NCBI RefSeq assembly: GCF_000720175.1 | Contig: NZ_JOIX01000049.1 | Span: 1 to 54,050, forward strand | Reading direction: 5' to 3' | Source of the DNA: Streptomyces sp. NRRL S-337 | GTDB taxonomy: Bacteria > Actinomycetota > Actinomycetes > Streptomycetales > Streptomycetaceae | Length of the DNA: 54,050 bases | In this document: piece after piece, positions 19,430 through 27,555 of the stretch | Numbering within the stretch: position 1 is the stretch's first letter | Layout of the letters: each line of letters starts with the position of its first letter | Position numbers and translations under genes: made by a program | The notes under the pieces: model-generated | What the model saw: the letters and a program-made list of their open reading frames with translations, nothing else | Told to the model about the DNA's origin: nothing | Databases searched by the model: none

Positions 19430-19520
19430 GCGACGCAGCCGCCACCCGGCCGGTCCTGGACATGGACCGGATCAGCTCCCCCGTCCTCCTCCAGACTGCC
19501 GCCGACCAGGTCACCATCGC
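19430..19520 (+). pseudogene. IS4-family transposase relic
   Basis: About 30 residues (AAATRPVLDMDRISSPVLLQ and TAADQVTIAG) align with the segment CTRPDLDMDRMSCTVLL and TIAADTVVPATG of the IS4 remnant at 10006-10100. Nothing else of the element is left. Confidence 0.55.
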
Positions 19521-19622
19521 CGGCCACCTCCTGCCCACTGCGACCGGAATGGCATCGGACTCGGGTTGAGGGGCTGGGCGGTCAGGGCGCGCAGGCAGCG
19601 ACGGTGTTGGGAGACGCTCCGC

Positions 19623-20666
19623 TCAGTCCTCCCAGTCTTCCCATTCTTCGCCGCCTCGCATGATGCGCCAGTCCTTGAGGTCTTCCAGTGCTGTGCGAGC
19701 CAACTCGGCGTATTGCACTGGGCACTCCCACAGTTCACGGGCCGAGAGCGCGGTGGGCACGGGAGTGTCGGGGTGGTCCTGCGGCGCATACAGGTGGACC
19801 ACCGCGCGGTACCGGTCCTTGGTGGTGGCGTCCGCGGCGGACCAGGGATGCTGCGGGTGCTCGCAGGAGGCGTCCAGATCAATGGTTGCCAGAGCGGCAG
19901 CCAAGTCGCGGGTGTACGAGGGCGGCAGACCCTCGTATGTCTGGGCGATGCCCATCCACATGCAGAGGAACAAACCGATCCGTTCCTCGTCCCGCACCTG
20001 CCCGGAGAGCCAGCGGCGGGCGGACCACAAGGCGACCGGTCCGGTGTTGTCCTCCCAGGACCGGCGGATCGCCTCCTGCATCGCGACGACGTCGAGACTG
20101 GCGTCGTCCCGGACGAACTGCTCGTCGAGATGGCAGACGTCGATACCGCCGAAGACCTCCTGGCGCGCCTGACGCATGCGGTTCACGGCCCGGTCGGCGA
20201 GGTCCGCGAGAAATCCCTCGCAGTCGAACGCCGCCAGGTCATCGTCGTGGAGACCGCCATCCGCGGCGAATGCGGCCCGCCCGGCCGCGGTCAGCATGCT
20301 CACCCCGGCCTCGATCCCGTACTCCGAGTCCAGATCCGCGGGATGGGTGCCGGCCGGGCAGGCGCAGGAGGCCGGGTCCAAGGTGGCACGAAACCCCTCC
20401 AGGACTTCTGTGTACGAGGTGAACAGGGACTTGCTGAAGATGCGTGCGGAGAGATACCAGCAGGTGGCGTAGAGCAGGACCGTATAGCCGGTCCGCTCCT
20501 GGCGGCCTTCTGGAGTGCCGTTGCGGTCGAGCGCCTGCGCTGCGTCGTCGGCGAGGAGGGCGAGCGTCGATTCCGGGTCCACATAGGGGTAGTCGCTGAC
20601 GATCCCGGACAGGTCGGAGACAAGTTGGCGGTGGTGGGCGGGCAGTGCGCAAGGGGGTTCAGTCAC
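19623..20666 (-). CDS. hypothetical protein, 347 aa
   Basis: This acidic, largely helical protein has no signal peptide or membrane helix. It contains several Cys/His positions (CACPAGTHPADLD; CEHPQHPW) that could bind metal but form no motif I know. The C-terminus is very acidic (GGEEWEDWED). Codon use is typical of a real gene and the opposite-strand frame is a shadow. GTG 20666 is the first possible start, with only a weak ribosome binding site, so the start is uncertain. The gene stands alone between mobile-element relics. Function unknown. Confidence 0.7.
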   Translation of the reverse strand: MTEPPCALPAHHRQLVSDLSGIVSDYPYVDPESTLALLADDAAQALDRNGTPEGRQERTGYTVLLYATCWYLSARIFSKSLFTSYTEVLEGFRATLDPASCACPAGTHPADLDSEYGIEAGVSMLTAAGRAAFAADGGLHDDDLAAFDCEGFLADLADRAVNRMRQARQEVFGGIDVCHLDEQFVRDDASLDVVAMQEAIRRSWEDNTGPVALWSARRWLSGQVRDEERIGLFLCMWMGIAQTYEGLPPSYTRDLAAALATIDLDASCEHPQHPWSAADATTKDRYRAVVHLYAPQDHPDTPVPTALSARELWECPVQYAELARTALEDLKDWRIMRGGEEWEDWED

Positions 20667-21041
20667 GTCCGTAACCGACGACTGCGCTGGACGGGCGGTT
20701 CCCGGCGCAAGGCGACTGCCGCACCCGCACGAGTGGCTGTCACCAGGCCTGGTCGAGCAGCATCATGTCCGTCCCTGCGAACCACCTGACACGGGCTTGA
20801 GCGTGTCGCGGCCACGAACACGATCGGAGCTGCCCTGGCGCAGACTGGTTCGCCGTCCACGATGTGGACGTAGCTGCTGGCCGTCTTACCCTCGCCCGGT
20901 GCGTGCGGAGCTCAGGCCGTGAGGGCGTCGATCGCCACGGGAAGGTGGCGGGGACCGCGCAGCACGGCGTTGACGCGGTACGGCGGCGGGTCCGCCAGCA
21001 GCCGTGGATTCTTGATTCGTCGAAACAGCTGGGGCAGGGCG
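20667..21041. other. intergenic, nothing recognised
   Basis: About 375 bp between the 347-aa gene and the Tn3 relic. Open frames exist but none has protein-like composition plus a start site. Confidence 0.35.
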
Positions 21042-21241
21042 AGCTGGGGACTGGGAGATCGATCCCGAGGACCTGGCGCACGTCTCGCCGTACCTGACCG
21101 AGCACATCAAGCGGTTCGAGGAGTTCCGCACGCACGAGGTCGGCATGGAACCGGAGGCGTACGGCCCGAAGCTCGACGTCGACTTCACCCGCGCTGCGCG
21201 AGACGGGCCAGACCGCTGTGGGCTTTGGCCAGGCTGCCTGA
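21042..21241 (+). pseudogene. Tn3-family transposase, extreme C-terminus
   Basis: The plus frame DWEIDPEDLAHVSPYLTEHI, then KRFEEFRTHEVG and EAYGPKLDVDFT, followed after one frame change by ALRE and TAVGFGQAA-stop, matches the last about 65 residues of one group of actinobacterial Tn3-family transposases. It is a different group from the relic at 1858-2150. The rest of the transposon is gone. Confidence 0.7.
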
Positions 21242-21267
21242 TCCGGCCCGCGCTTCCAAGCTGCCGG

Positions 21268-21993
21268 CTATCGGGTCGGCGGCTGATACTGATCTTCGAG
21301 GCCCATCCCCCGCACCAGTTCCTGCATGAGCAGCTCGAACATGGGCTCCTGGTCGGAGAAGAGGGGGGCAAAGTGCCCGAAGACCTCCAGTGCGATTTGG
21401 CCGTAGAGCGACCGCCAGCAGCTCAGCATCACCACCATCGCGCCGGGAGGAAGGTCCACACCGGTGTCTTTCCGGTAATCCAGCATCTGCTGCCGCAGTC
21501 GCGGATCCATCTCATCCTCAGCGAGGACCGGGTACGGGCGCTCCGCCCACAGTTGCACGAAAACTGGACCCCAGACAGCGGCAAGTCGCCGCACCCAGGC
21601 GCTTGTCAGCTCTCCGTGGGCGTCACCGGCCGCTGCCGATGGTGTGCCGAACAGCAGGTTGAATTCAGGCTGGTGCGTTATCGCCCAGCTGCGGAGCGCA
21701 CGCACCGGTTCAATCATCCGCATCGCGAAGTTGGCTTCGGGGTGAGAAGCGGCTGCGGACTGAAGGGCTTGCACCAGTTCGTCAACGATGTCCTCGGCGA
21801 CCTGGTACACGATCTCCGGGAGTCCGCCCTCGAAGTGGTGATAGAGCGCGGCGGGGGTCACGCCGACACGCCGCGCGATCTCAGCAAGGGTCAGGGCATC
21901 GACGCCCTGGTGCGCGATGACACGGCGAGCAGCGGACCGCACTTCCGCAGACATCTGAGCGCGCAGTCGTTCCCGACGCCCCGGTGCCGTCAT
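21268..21993 (-). CDS. TetR/AcrR-family transcriptional regulator
   Basis: This 241-residue repressor-type protein has an N-terminal helix-turn-helix (about residues 15-62, ALTLAEIARRVGVTPAALYH) and a helical ligand-binding domain of the TetR_C_33/WHG type (LRSWAITHQPEFNLLFGTPS). ATG 21993 is preferred because GAGGGGCGGG precedes it; GTG 22008 is alternative but overlaps the AAGGAG. It lies 32 bp downstream of the membrane-protein gene on the same strand, so the two are probably cotranscribed. No obvious transporter or enzyme target is adjacent. Confidence 0.85.
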   Translation of the reverse strand: MTAPGRRERLRAQMSAEVRSAARRVIAHQGVDALTLAEIARRVGVTPAALYHHFEGGLPEIVYQVAEDIVDELVQALQSAAASHPEANFAMRMIEPVRALRSWAITHQPEFNLLFGTPSAAAGDAHGELTSAWVRRLAAVWGPVFVQLWAERPYPVLAEDEMDPRLRQQMLDYRKDTGVDLPPGAMVVMLSCWRSLYGQIALEVFGHFAPLFSDQEPMFELLMQELVRGMGLEDQYQPPTR

Positions 21994-22025
21994 CCGCCCG
22001 CCCCTCACTCCTTGTGTGTGCTGTG

Positions 22026-23081
22026 TTAGCCCCGAACGGTGAACTTGAAGACCTTGTGCCCTTCGAAGTTCGAAGCGTCAACCTTGAGGGCGATCTCGGT
22101 CTTCTTTCCCTGGGGAACTCCCCATAGCAGGAGGTCGACCGTTCTGGACCCACCGGGCTCATACCGAGATGCTAGCGAGCCTCCGTTGATACATGCACCG
22201 CGCCTGAGCCCCTCGGCGGCGGGTCCCTCCTCGGGGACGTGAAGGTAAGTGGCGGTTCCCTTGGGCGCCTCGGCGGTGACCGCCACAGTCTCGGCCTCGT
22301 ACTCACTGCCTGACTCGTGTTCCCACTCGGCGGAGTTGGTGTTCGTGAGTTGGATCGTCACTGGGACGATCGAGGTGCCCGACGGGGCGTTCAATTGGCA
22401 GGCTGGGTGACTCGACATGGGAGTGCCGGGCGTGGTCACGAGCGATCCGCGTGATCGGTGCGTGAAATCATCGCCCTGGATGCGACGCTGCAGGTCGTAC
22501 GAGAGTGTTTTGGAGACCGGTGCTTCGGGTTCGCTCATACCGTCACTTGGCAGGCCGCCCCCAGCCCCGGCGACAGACGACCTGCCAATTTCTGACCCGC
22601 TGTCGCCGACCCACTGCGTGATTCCGTAGCCGCCGAGGCCGACGACCAGGACGGCGAACGCACCCATGCCGATGCGGATGTTGCGCTTCTTGCTGTTGTC
22701 GATGTTGCCGCCGGCGACCTGATGGCCCTTCCCGCTGACGCCTCCACCGCTGATGTTGACCTGGTGGTGCGGCGACCCGGACGTGGCAGTGCCCTGGCTG
22801 GTTTCCCGATGGCAGGAGTTCACCGCATCACTCAGCGCCTGCGCGAACGAAGAGTCACCCTGAGCAGCGCCGGCGAGCACGCCCGCCGCCTCCATCCGTC
22901 GCCCGGAATCCTGCGGGGCCCCTTCGAGCCCCTCCAACGCGCTCGTGCCGTCATCAGTTGACCGCAGACGCTGCCTCACCATGTCAGTTACGGCGCCAGC
23001 CGCCATGTTCTGGACTACGCCGGCCAGAAAGTCTCCCGCGATGCCGACGGCTGCCCCCGCCAGAATGCCGAGCTCCACCAC
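22026..23081 (-). CDS. single-pass membrane protein with N-terminal helical domain and amyloid-like motif
   Basis: The 351-residue protein has an Ala/Gly-rich helical N-terminal domain (about 1-95, LAGAAVGIAGDFLAGVV...). A Gly-rich segment follows (about 106-130: HHQVNISGGGVSGKGHQVAG then GNIDNS), then one membrane helix (about 138-158) and an extracellular domain of about 190 residues with two Cys. The N-terminal domain followed by NISGG...Q.AG resembles Streptomyces proteins carrying bacterial amyloid-signalling (RHIM-like) motifs; this is inference from pattern. GTG 23081 follows GGGAGGA; the frame opens at 23117 without a site. The neighbouring TetR gene is probably in the same operon. 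Confidence 0.7.
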   Translation of the reverse strand: MVELGILAGAAVGIAGDFLAGVVQNMAAGAVTDMVRQRLRSTDDGTSALEGLEGAPQDSGRRMEAAGVLAGAAQGDSSFAQALSDAVNSCHRETSQGTATSGSPHHQVNISGGGVSGKGHQVAGGNIDNSKKRNIRIGMGAFAVLVVGLGGYGITQWVGDSGSEIGRSSVAGAGGGLPSDGMSEPEAPVSKTLSYDLQRRIQGDDFTHRSRGSLVTTPGTPMSSHPACQLNAPSGTSIVPVTIQLTNTNSAEWEHESGSEYEAETVAVTAEAPKGTATYLHVPEEGPAAEGLRRGACINGGSLASRYEPGGSRTVDLLLWGVPQGKKTEIALKVDASNFEGHKVFKFTVRG

Positions 23082-23265
23082 TGCTCTTCCTCCCAGTGTT
23101 CGAATTGCGCGGCCCAACTAGCCCTCGGTTAAAGGGGCTTTACAAAATAGCGCACGTTTAAGATCCTTCTCCAGTTGCGAGCACCACGAGGGCCGGCCTT
23201 GGCGTGAGCGTCCGGGATACCGACGCTCGACGTGTGCCCGGAGACCGGCCGGGCCCGGCTTCCTC

Positions 23266-23435
23266 ATGCCGGGCCGAGGAGATCTCCGAGGAGAACTCCC
23301 GGCTGCTGGCGAACCCGCTCGCCTCACCCGAGGACATCGAGGACCTGGGCGACTGGGCCCTGCACCGGCTCAGGCACAGTGCGTTGACGCGCGATGCAGA
23401 GAACGGAACGTCCACGCCGATGTTGCTGGCCCGCT
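23266..23435 (+). pseudogene. tyrosine recombinase (integrase), C-terminal fragment
   Basis: The plus frame RAEEISEENSRLLANPLASP, EDIEDLGDWALHRLRHSALT, RDAENGTSTPMLLARSR corresponds to the catalytic end of phage-type integrases. HRLRH contains the conserved HxxR, and TPMLLARSRH normally precedes the tyrosine. The fragment stops before the nucleophilic tyrosine and has no N-terminal part. Confidence 0.6.
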
Positions 23436-23695
23436 CCCGCGACTGCGGGGGAACTCCAGCCCGCAGCCGGCTTGGCCCGCTCCTGCTGGGATGCAGCGGG
23501 GTTCCGTGCCGCATTGCGCGAGGCACCGGGGTGGGACGTCTTCCGGACCCTCCTCTTTACGCCCTGCCCGGCGCCTGGACCCGTGCTGCTGCCCGCCGGT
23601 CACGCAAGTCGTTCGCGCGAGCGGACACCGAAGGGTGAGGTGGCTGCAACCCGGCTGCTCGTGTCCGCGTGTGGCGATGGCGTCGGCTGCGCAGA

Positions 23696-23848
23696 TCAGC
23701 GAGTTGGGAAGAGTGGCCGACCGAGGTCTTTGCGGAGCCGCTCTTTGAGTTCAGTGACATGGCTGGTGTGTTCATGGGCGATCCGGATGGTGTGGACGCC
23801 GCAGCGCGTCCAATGCCGGTCGCGGTCCTCGTCGTTGGCCTTGCGGGT
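23696..23848 (-). pseudogene. C-terminal protein fragment, possibly DUF559-like nuclease
   Basis: The minus frame ends with about 50 convincing residues (KANDEDRDRHWTRCGVHTIR, IAHEHTSHVTELKERLRKDL, GRPLFPTR-stop). The D..RD..W...G.HT.RI pattern recalls the C-terminus of DUF559/Vsr-fold nucleases; this is a weak assignment. It is cut at about 23848, where the IS110 reading frame begins. Confidence 0.35.
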
Positions 23849-23850
23849 TC

Positions 23851-24711
23851 GGCTTCCCGGCCACCGCGGCTGGATACCGAGACCTGCTGGGGTGGGCCAG
23901 GGCGTCGGGTATGGTGCGCCGGGCCGGAGCGGAAGGTACCGGTTCCTTCGGGGCGGCCCTGTCCCGCTACCTGCTGGCCCAAGGCGTGGACGTTTTCGAT
24001 ATGAATCGGTTCGACCGAGCCGACCGCCGTCGGCGCGGCAAGTCGGACCCGCTCGATGCCGAGAACGCGGCCCGGGCGGTGCTGAGCGGACGGCGTGCGC
24101 TCAGGCCAAGGCGGGCGATGGGCCCGTGGAGATCGCCCGGATGTACAAGCTGGCCAAGGACTCGGCGGTCAAGGCCCGCCCCCAGGCGATCAACCAGCTC
24201 AAGGCCGTCCTCATCCGTGCCGATCCGCAGCTGAGGGAGCAACTGGCCGGGCTGGGCAACGCAGAGCTCTTCCGCACCTGCGCAGGGCTCCTCGACGACA
24301 GCGCAAACCACGAGGCCGGCGCTGATGGAGCGCCACGCTCCGCAGTTGCTCGAGGTGGTGGGCATCGGTCCGGACCCGGCCGTCACTTTGCTGATCACGA
24401 TCGGGGACAACTCGGAACGCCTGGGTCGTGAGGCGCCGTTCGCGGCGCTGTGCGGGGTCAGCCCGGTCGAGCGTTCCTCGGGCAGTCGGCAGTACCGTCG
24501 CCTCTACCGGGGTGGCGACCGGCAAGTGAACGCGGCCCTGCACCGGATCGTGCAGACGCGCCTGCGTGTCGACCCGCGCACCCAGGAGTACTACGAACGC
24601 CGCAGCAAGGAGGGCAAAACTCGGCGCGAGATAGTCCGCAGCCTCAAGCGCTACGCGGCCCGGGAGGTCTTCCACCTGGTCAGACCTGTGCAGTCGCAAC
24701 CCCCGTCGTAG
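23851..24711 (+). pseudogene. IS110-family transposase, truncated and frameshifted
   Basis: Frames combine to GFPATAAGYRDLLGWARASG, GTGSFGAALSRYLLAQGVDV, RRRGKSDPLDAENAARAVLS (DEDD-domain end), then EIARMYKLAKDSAVKA, INQLKAVLIRADPQLREQLA, and the C-terminal Tnp20 part MERHAPQLLEVVGIGPDPAV with CGVSPVERSSGSRQYRRLYR containing the serine region. At least two frame changes near 24105 and 24315 are required and about 50 N-terminal residues are missing, so it is dead. Ends of the element, and hence a bridge-RNA region, could not be delimited. Confidence 0.8.
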
Positions 24712-24972
24712 GGGCAGTCGGTGAAGGGCCGCTCGCGCATCGGCTCACGGCGCGCGGGCGGGCGCTCGTACCGGGACGGCGGCGCAGACCGGTGGGTGCG
24801 CGCGCCGTGCATCTCGGGGCCGTGACCAGTGGGATCGGCTGCTGATGCGGGGGAGGGCGAAGTGACAACCGTGCGTTAAGTGCGTGTTAGGTGGACGCCC
24901 AGCGGGATGAGGATGCTTGCCCTCCGAGACGCCGCATGACCGACGGCGTCCTGTGCCTGTCGAGGAGCATGG

Positions 24973-25599
24973 ATGGACCGCATTCCCGTGTGTATCCGCG
25001 CGGATGACCAGATCTCACAGCTCGGAGTGACCGCGGAGCTCAGACCGCGACCGGAGGTGCGGGTGCTCGGCGCCGACGAGATGGACGAGGCGAGAGTCAC
25101 CGTGGTCGTCACCGGCGCCGTGACCGAGGAAACCCCGCAGGTCCTGCGGTCGGTCGCGGCCCAGATGGGCGAGGCCCGACTGGTGCTGGTCACCCCGGAG
25201 ATCGACGAGTCCGACCTGGTGCCGGTGGTCGAGGCGGGTGTGATGGGGGTGGTCCGCCGCCGGGAGGCCACACCGGAACGACTGGTGACGGTGCTGCGGT
25301 CGGCGGCGGCGGGGGAGGGAGCCGTACCCCCTGACCTGCTGGGCCGGCTGCTCGACCAGGTCGGGCGGGTGCAGCGCCAGGTGCTGGGGCCGCGCGGCCT
25401 GAACTTCAACAGCCTCACGGAGCGGGAGGTCCAGGTGCTGCGGCTGGCCGCCGAGGGCTTCGACACCGACGAGATCGCGGCCGCGGTCGCCTACTCCGCG
25501 CGGACGGTGAAGCAGGTCCTCCACGACTTCCAGAATCGCTTTCAACTCCGCAACCGATGCCATGCCGTGGCGTACGCCATGCGCAACGGCTTGATCTGA
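24973..25599 (+). CDS. LuxR/NarL-type response-regulator-like protein
   Basis: This 208-residue protein has an N-terminal receiver-like domain (about 5-115) without an obvious phosphoacceptor-aspartate pattern, and a C-terminal LuxR helix-turn-helix (about 143-205, LTEREVQVLRLAAEGFDTDE then YSARTVKQVLHDFQNRF). The poor receiver conservation suggests control by something other than a histidine kinase, and none is adjacent. ATG 24973 follows GAGGAG. It lies upstream of and in the same direction as the second sigma-factor fusion, with about 175 bp between them. Confidence 0.85.
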   Translation: MDRIPVCIRADDQISQLGVTAELRPRPEVRVLGADEMDEARVTVVVTGAVTEETPQVLRSVAAQMGEARLVLVTPEIDESDLVPVVEAGVMGVVRRREATPERLVTVLRSAAAGEGAVPPDLLGRLLDQVGRVQRQVLGPRGLNFNSLTEREVQVLRLAAEGFDTDEIAAAVAYSARTVKQVLHDFQNRFQLRNRCHAVAYAMRNGLI

Positions 25600-25776
25600 G
25601 GGAGACGTTCCCCGATCCCGCCCCGGAGCGTCGCCTCATGGGGCGAATTACGCGGAACGCGGGACGACGTTGAGCGCTGCCCCTAGGGTCTCTCGGACGA
25701 CGCCTCCCGCTGAATGGAATCCGTGCCTGAAGCGGCGGGGTGGCGTGTCCGGTTGGGTGCGGAGTTGTGGGTGGCG

Positions 25777-27555
25777 ATGGTGGTTGAGCCGGGGCAGGGT
25801 CGGGAGCCGGGGGAGTGCGGGGAGCCGGGGCCCGGTGGGCGGGGCGAGCAGTGTGACGCGGAACTGATAGTGCGTGCCCGGGCCGGCGACGAGGCCGCTT
25901 TCGGTGTGCTGTACGAGCGCCATTCGGCGTCGGCCAGGCGGCTGGCCGGGCTCTATGCCTCGACTCCGGCGGATGCGGAGGACATCGCGGCGGAGGGTTT
26001 CACCCAGGTGCTCAGTGCGGTGCGGGCGGGGGGCGGTCCGCGGGAGGCGTTTCGGCCGTATGTGTTGACGACGGTGCGTCGGATCGCGGTGAGGAAGGTG
26101 GCGAGGGCGAAGCGGGACGTGCCGAATTCGCCGGAGCTGGAGAGTCTGGCGCCGCAGATTCCGTTCGAGGATCCGGTGGAGGCGGATCTGGAATCGTCGC
26201 TGGTGGCGCGGGCGTTCGCGGCGTTGCCTGAGCGTTGGCAGGCGGTCCTGTGGCACACCGCGGTGGAGGGGGAGAGCCCGGCCCAGGTGGCGAAGCATCT
26301 GGGGTTATCGGCCAATGGGGTCGCCGCGCTGGCCCTCCGTGCGCGTGAGGGTCTGCGTAAGGAGTATTTGCAGGCGCATTTGTCGGCGGAGAAGGTGGAG
26401 CGGGAGTGCCGCGGGTGTGCTTCGAAGCTGGCTGCTTATGTCCGTGGGTCGCTCGGTGAGCGGGCTCGACGGAGTGTGGAGGCGCACCTCGCCGAGTGCG
26501 ACCGCTGTGCGCTGCTCTTACTTGAACTGCGGGAGATTTCCGGGCGTTTGCGCGGCGTCATGGGTCCGCTGATCTTGGGACCGCTCTTCGCCGGGTACTT
26601 CGCCTCACTGGCTGACGCGTCACCGGACGGTGCGGGGGAGCCGGCCGACCCGAGGAACGACGCCGGACTCGGTGGGGGCATGGCGGGCGGCGATGGTTCA
26701 TCGAGCGCCGCGGTCGCCGTCACGACGATGGCCGCCGTCGTCGCCGCTCTCACGGTGGCCGGCGTGCTCCTCGTGCCGGGTAGCTCCACCGAGCACCCCG
26801 GAAGGGCAGGCAGAGCCCCCGCCACCGAGCCCGGTTCCACCCCGAGGCCCCACACCGCCTCCGCACCACCCGAGCCCACGGCACCCGGCGAGACGCCGCC
26901 CCTGCTGACGGCCCCGCGGCGGCGGGGCGGTCACAGGGCCGAGCCGGGTCCGCAGCCGGATCCGGGGGCGCCCGGTAAGCACACGCCCGAGGAGCCGTCC
27001 AGCCCCGCTCCGTCCACCACCCCGTCCCACGGCCCCGAGCCCGTTCCGAACCCCAAGCTCAACGACGGCGCCTTCGAGTCGCCATCGGTCGGTGACGCGC
27101 CACATATCCCGTACCGGGACGGTCAGTTCATCGGAGCATGGCGGGTCGAGAACTCGGTGAACCTCACCGGTCCGAAGGGGTGGCAGCCGGCGACCGGCGC
27201 GCAGTCCCTCGATATGAACGGTGATCAGCCCGGGTCCACAGCAGGGGCGATCAGCCAGAGCATCGCCACCAAGCCCGCCGCGCAGTACGTCGTGAGCTTC
27301 TACCTGGCCGGCAACCCCAGCTGCGGGAACGTCGTGAGATCTTTGACCGTCCAGGTCGCCGGCGTCTCGAAGGGCTTCTCCTTCGACACCACCGGGCATT
27401 CCGCCGCCGCGATGGGGTGGCGGCCGGAGACCGTGCGCTTCACCGCGACCGGCGACCGGGCCACCCTGCGGCTGGCCAGTACCAGCGATCCGACCAGCCC
27501 TTGCGGACCGACCGTCGACGACGTCAAGGTCACTGCCAGTCAGCCGGGAAACTGA
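25777..27555 (+). CDS. ECF sigma factor fused to zf-HC2 anti-sigma domain, TM helix and extracellular domain (paralogue)
   Basis: This 592-residue paralogue of the protein at 7414-9249 has the same order: sigma region 2 (FGVLYERH, FRPYVLTTVRRIA), region 4 (ALPERWQAVLWHTAVEGESP), zinc-binding segment with ECRGC and HLAECDRC, membrane helix (VTTMAAVVAALTVAGVLLVP), Pro-rich linker and an extracellular domain (about 430-592, with LNDGAFESPSVGD and QSLDMNGDQPGS). ATG 25777 is chosen because it aligns with the paralogue's start and has GGTGG upstream; ATG 25714 has no site. The extracellular domain has diverged more than the sigma core, as expected if the two respond to different signals. Its end overlaps the converging SARP gene by 26 bp. 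Confidence 0.88.
   Translation: MVVEPGQGREPGECGEPGPGGRGEQCDAELIVRARAGDEAAFGVLYERHSASARRLAGLYASTPADAEDIAAEGFTQVLSAVRAGGGPREAFRPYVLTTVRRIAVRKVARAKRDVPNSPELESLAPQIPFEDPVEADLESSLVARAFAALPERWQAVLWHTAVEGESPAQVAKHLGLSANGVAALALRAREGLRKEYLQAHLSAEKVERECRGCASKLAAYVRGSLGERARRSVEAHLAECDRCALLLLELREISGRLRGVMGPLILGPLFAGYFASLADASPDGAGEPADPRNDAGLGGGMAGGDGSSSAAVAVTTMAAVVAALTVAGVLLVPGSSTEHPGRAGRAPATEPGSTPRPHTASAPPEPTAPGETPPLLTAPRRRGGHRAEPGPQPDPGAPGKHTPEEPSSPAPSTTPSHGPEPVPNPKLNDGAFESPSVGDAPHIPYRDGQFIGAWRVENSVNLTGPKGWQPATGAQSLDMNGDQPGSTAGAISQSIATKPAAQYVVSFYLAGNPSCGNVVRSLTVQVAGVSKGFSFDTTGHSAAAMGWRPETVRFTATGDRATLRLASTSDPTSPCGPTVDDVKVTASQPGN

Noticed and set aside
18996..20789. 597-codon plus-strand frame
   Set aside because: Only the first about 80 residues are protein-like; the rest is shadow of the 347-aa minus-strand gene.
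23851..24711. IS110 bridge RNA
   Set aside because: The element's ends and 5' part are lost, so no non-coding end could be delimited.
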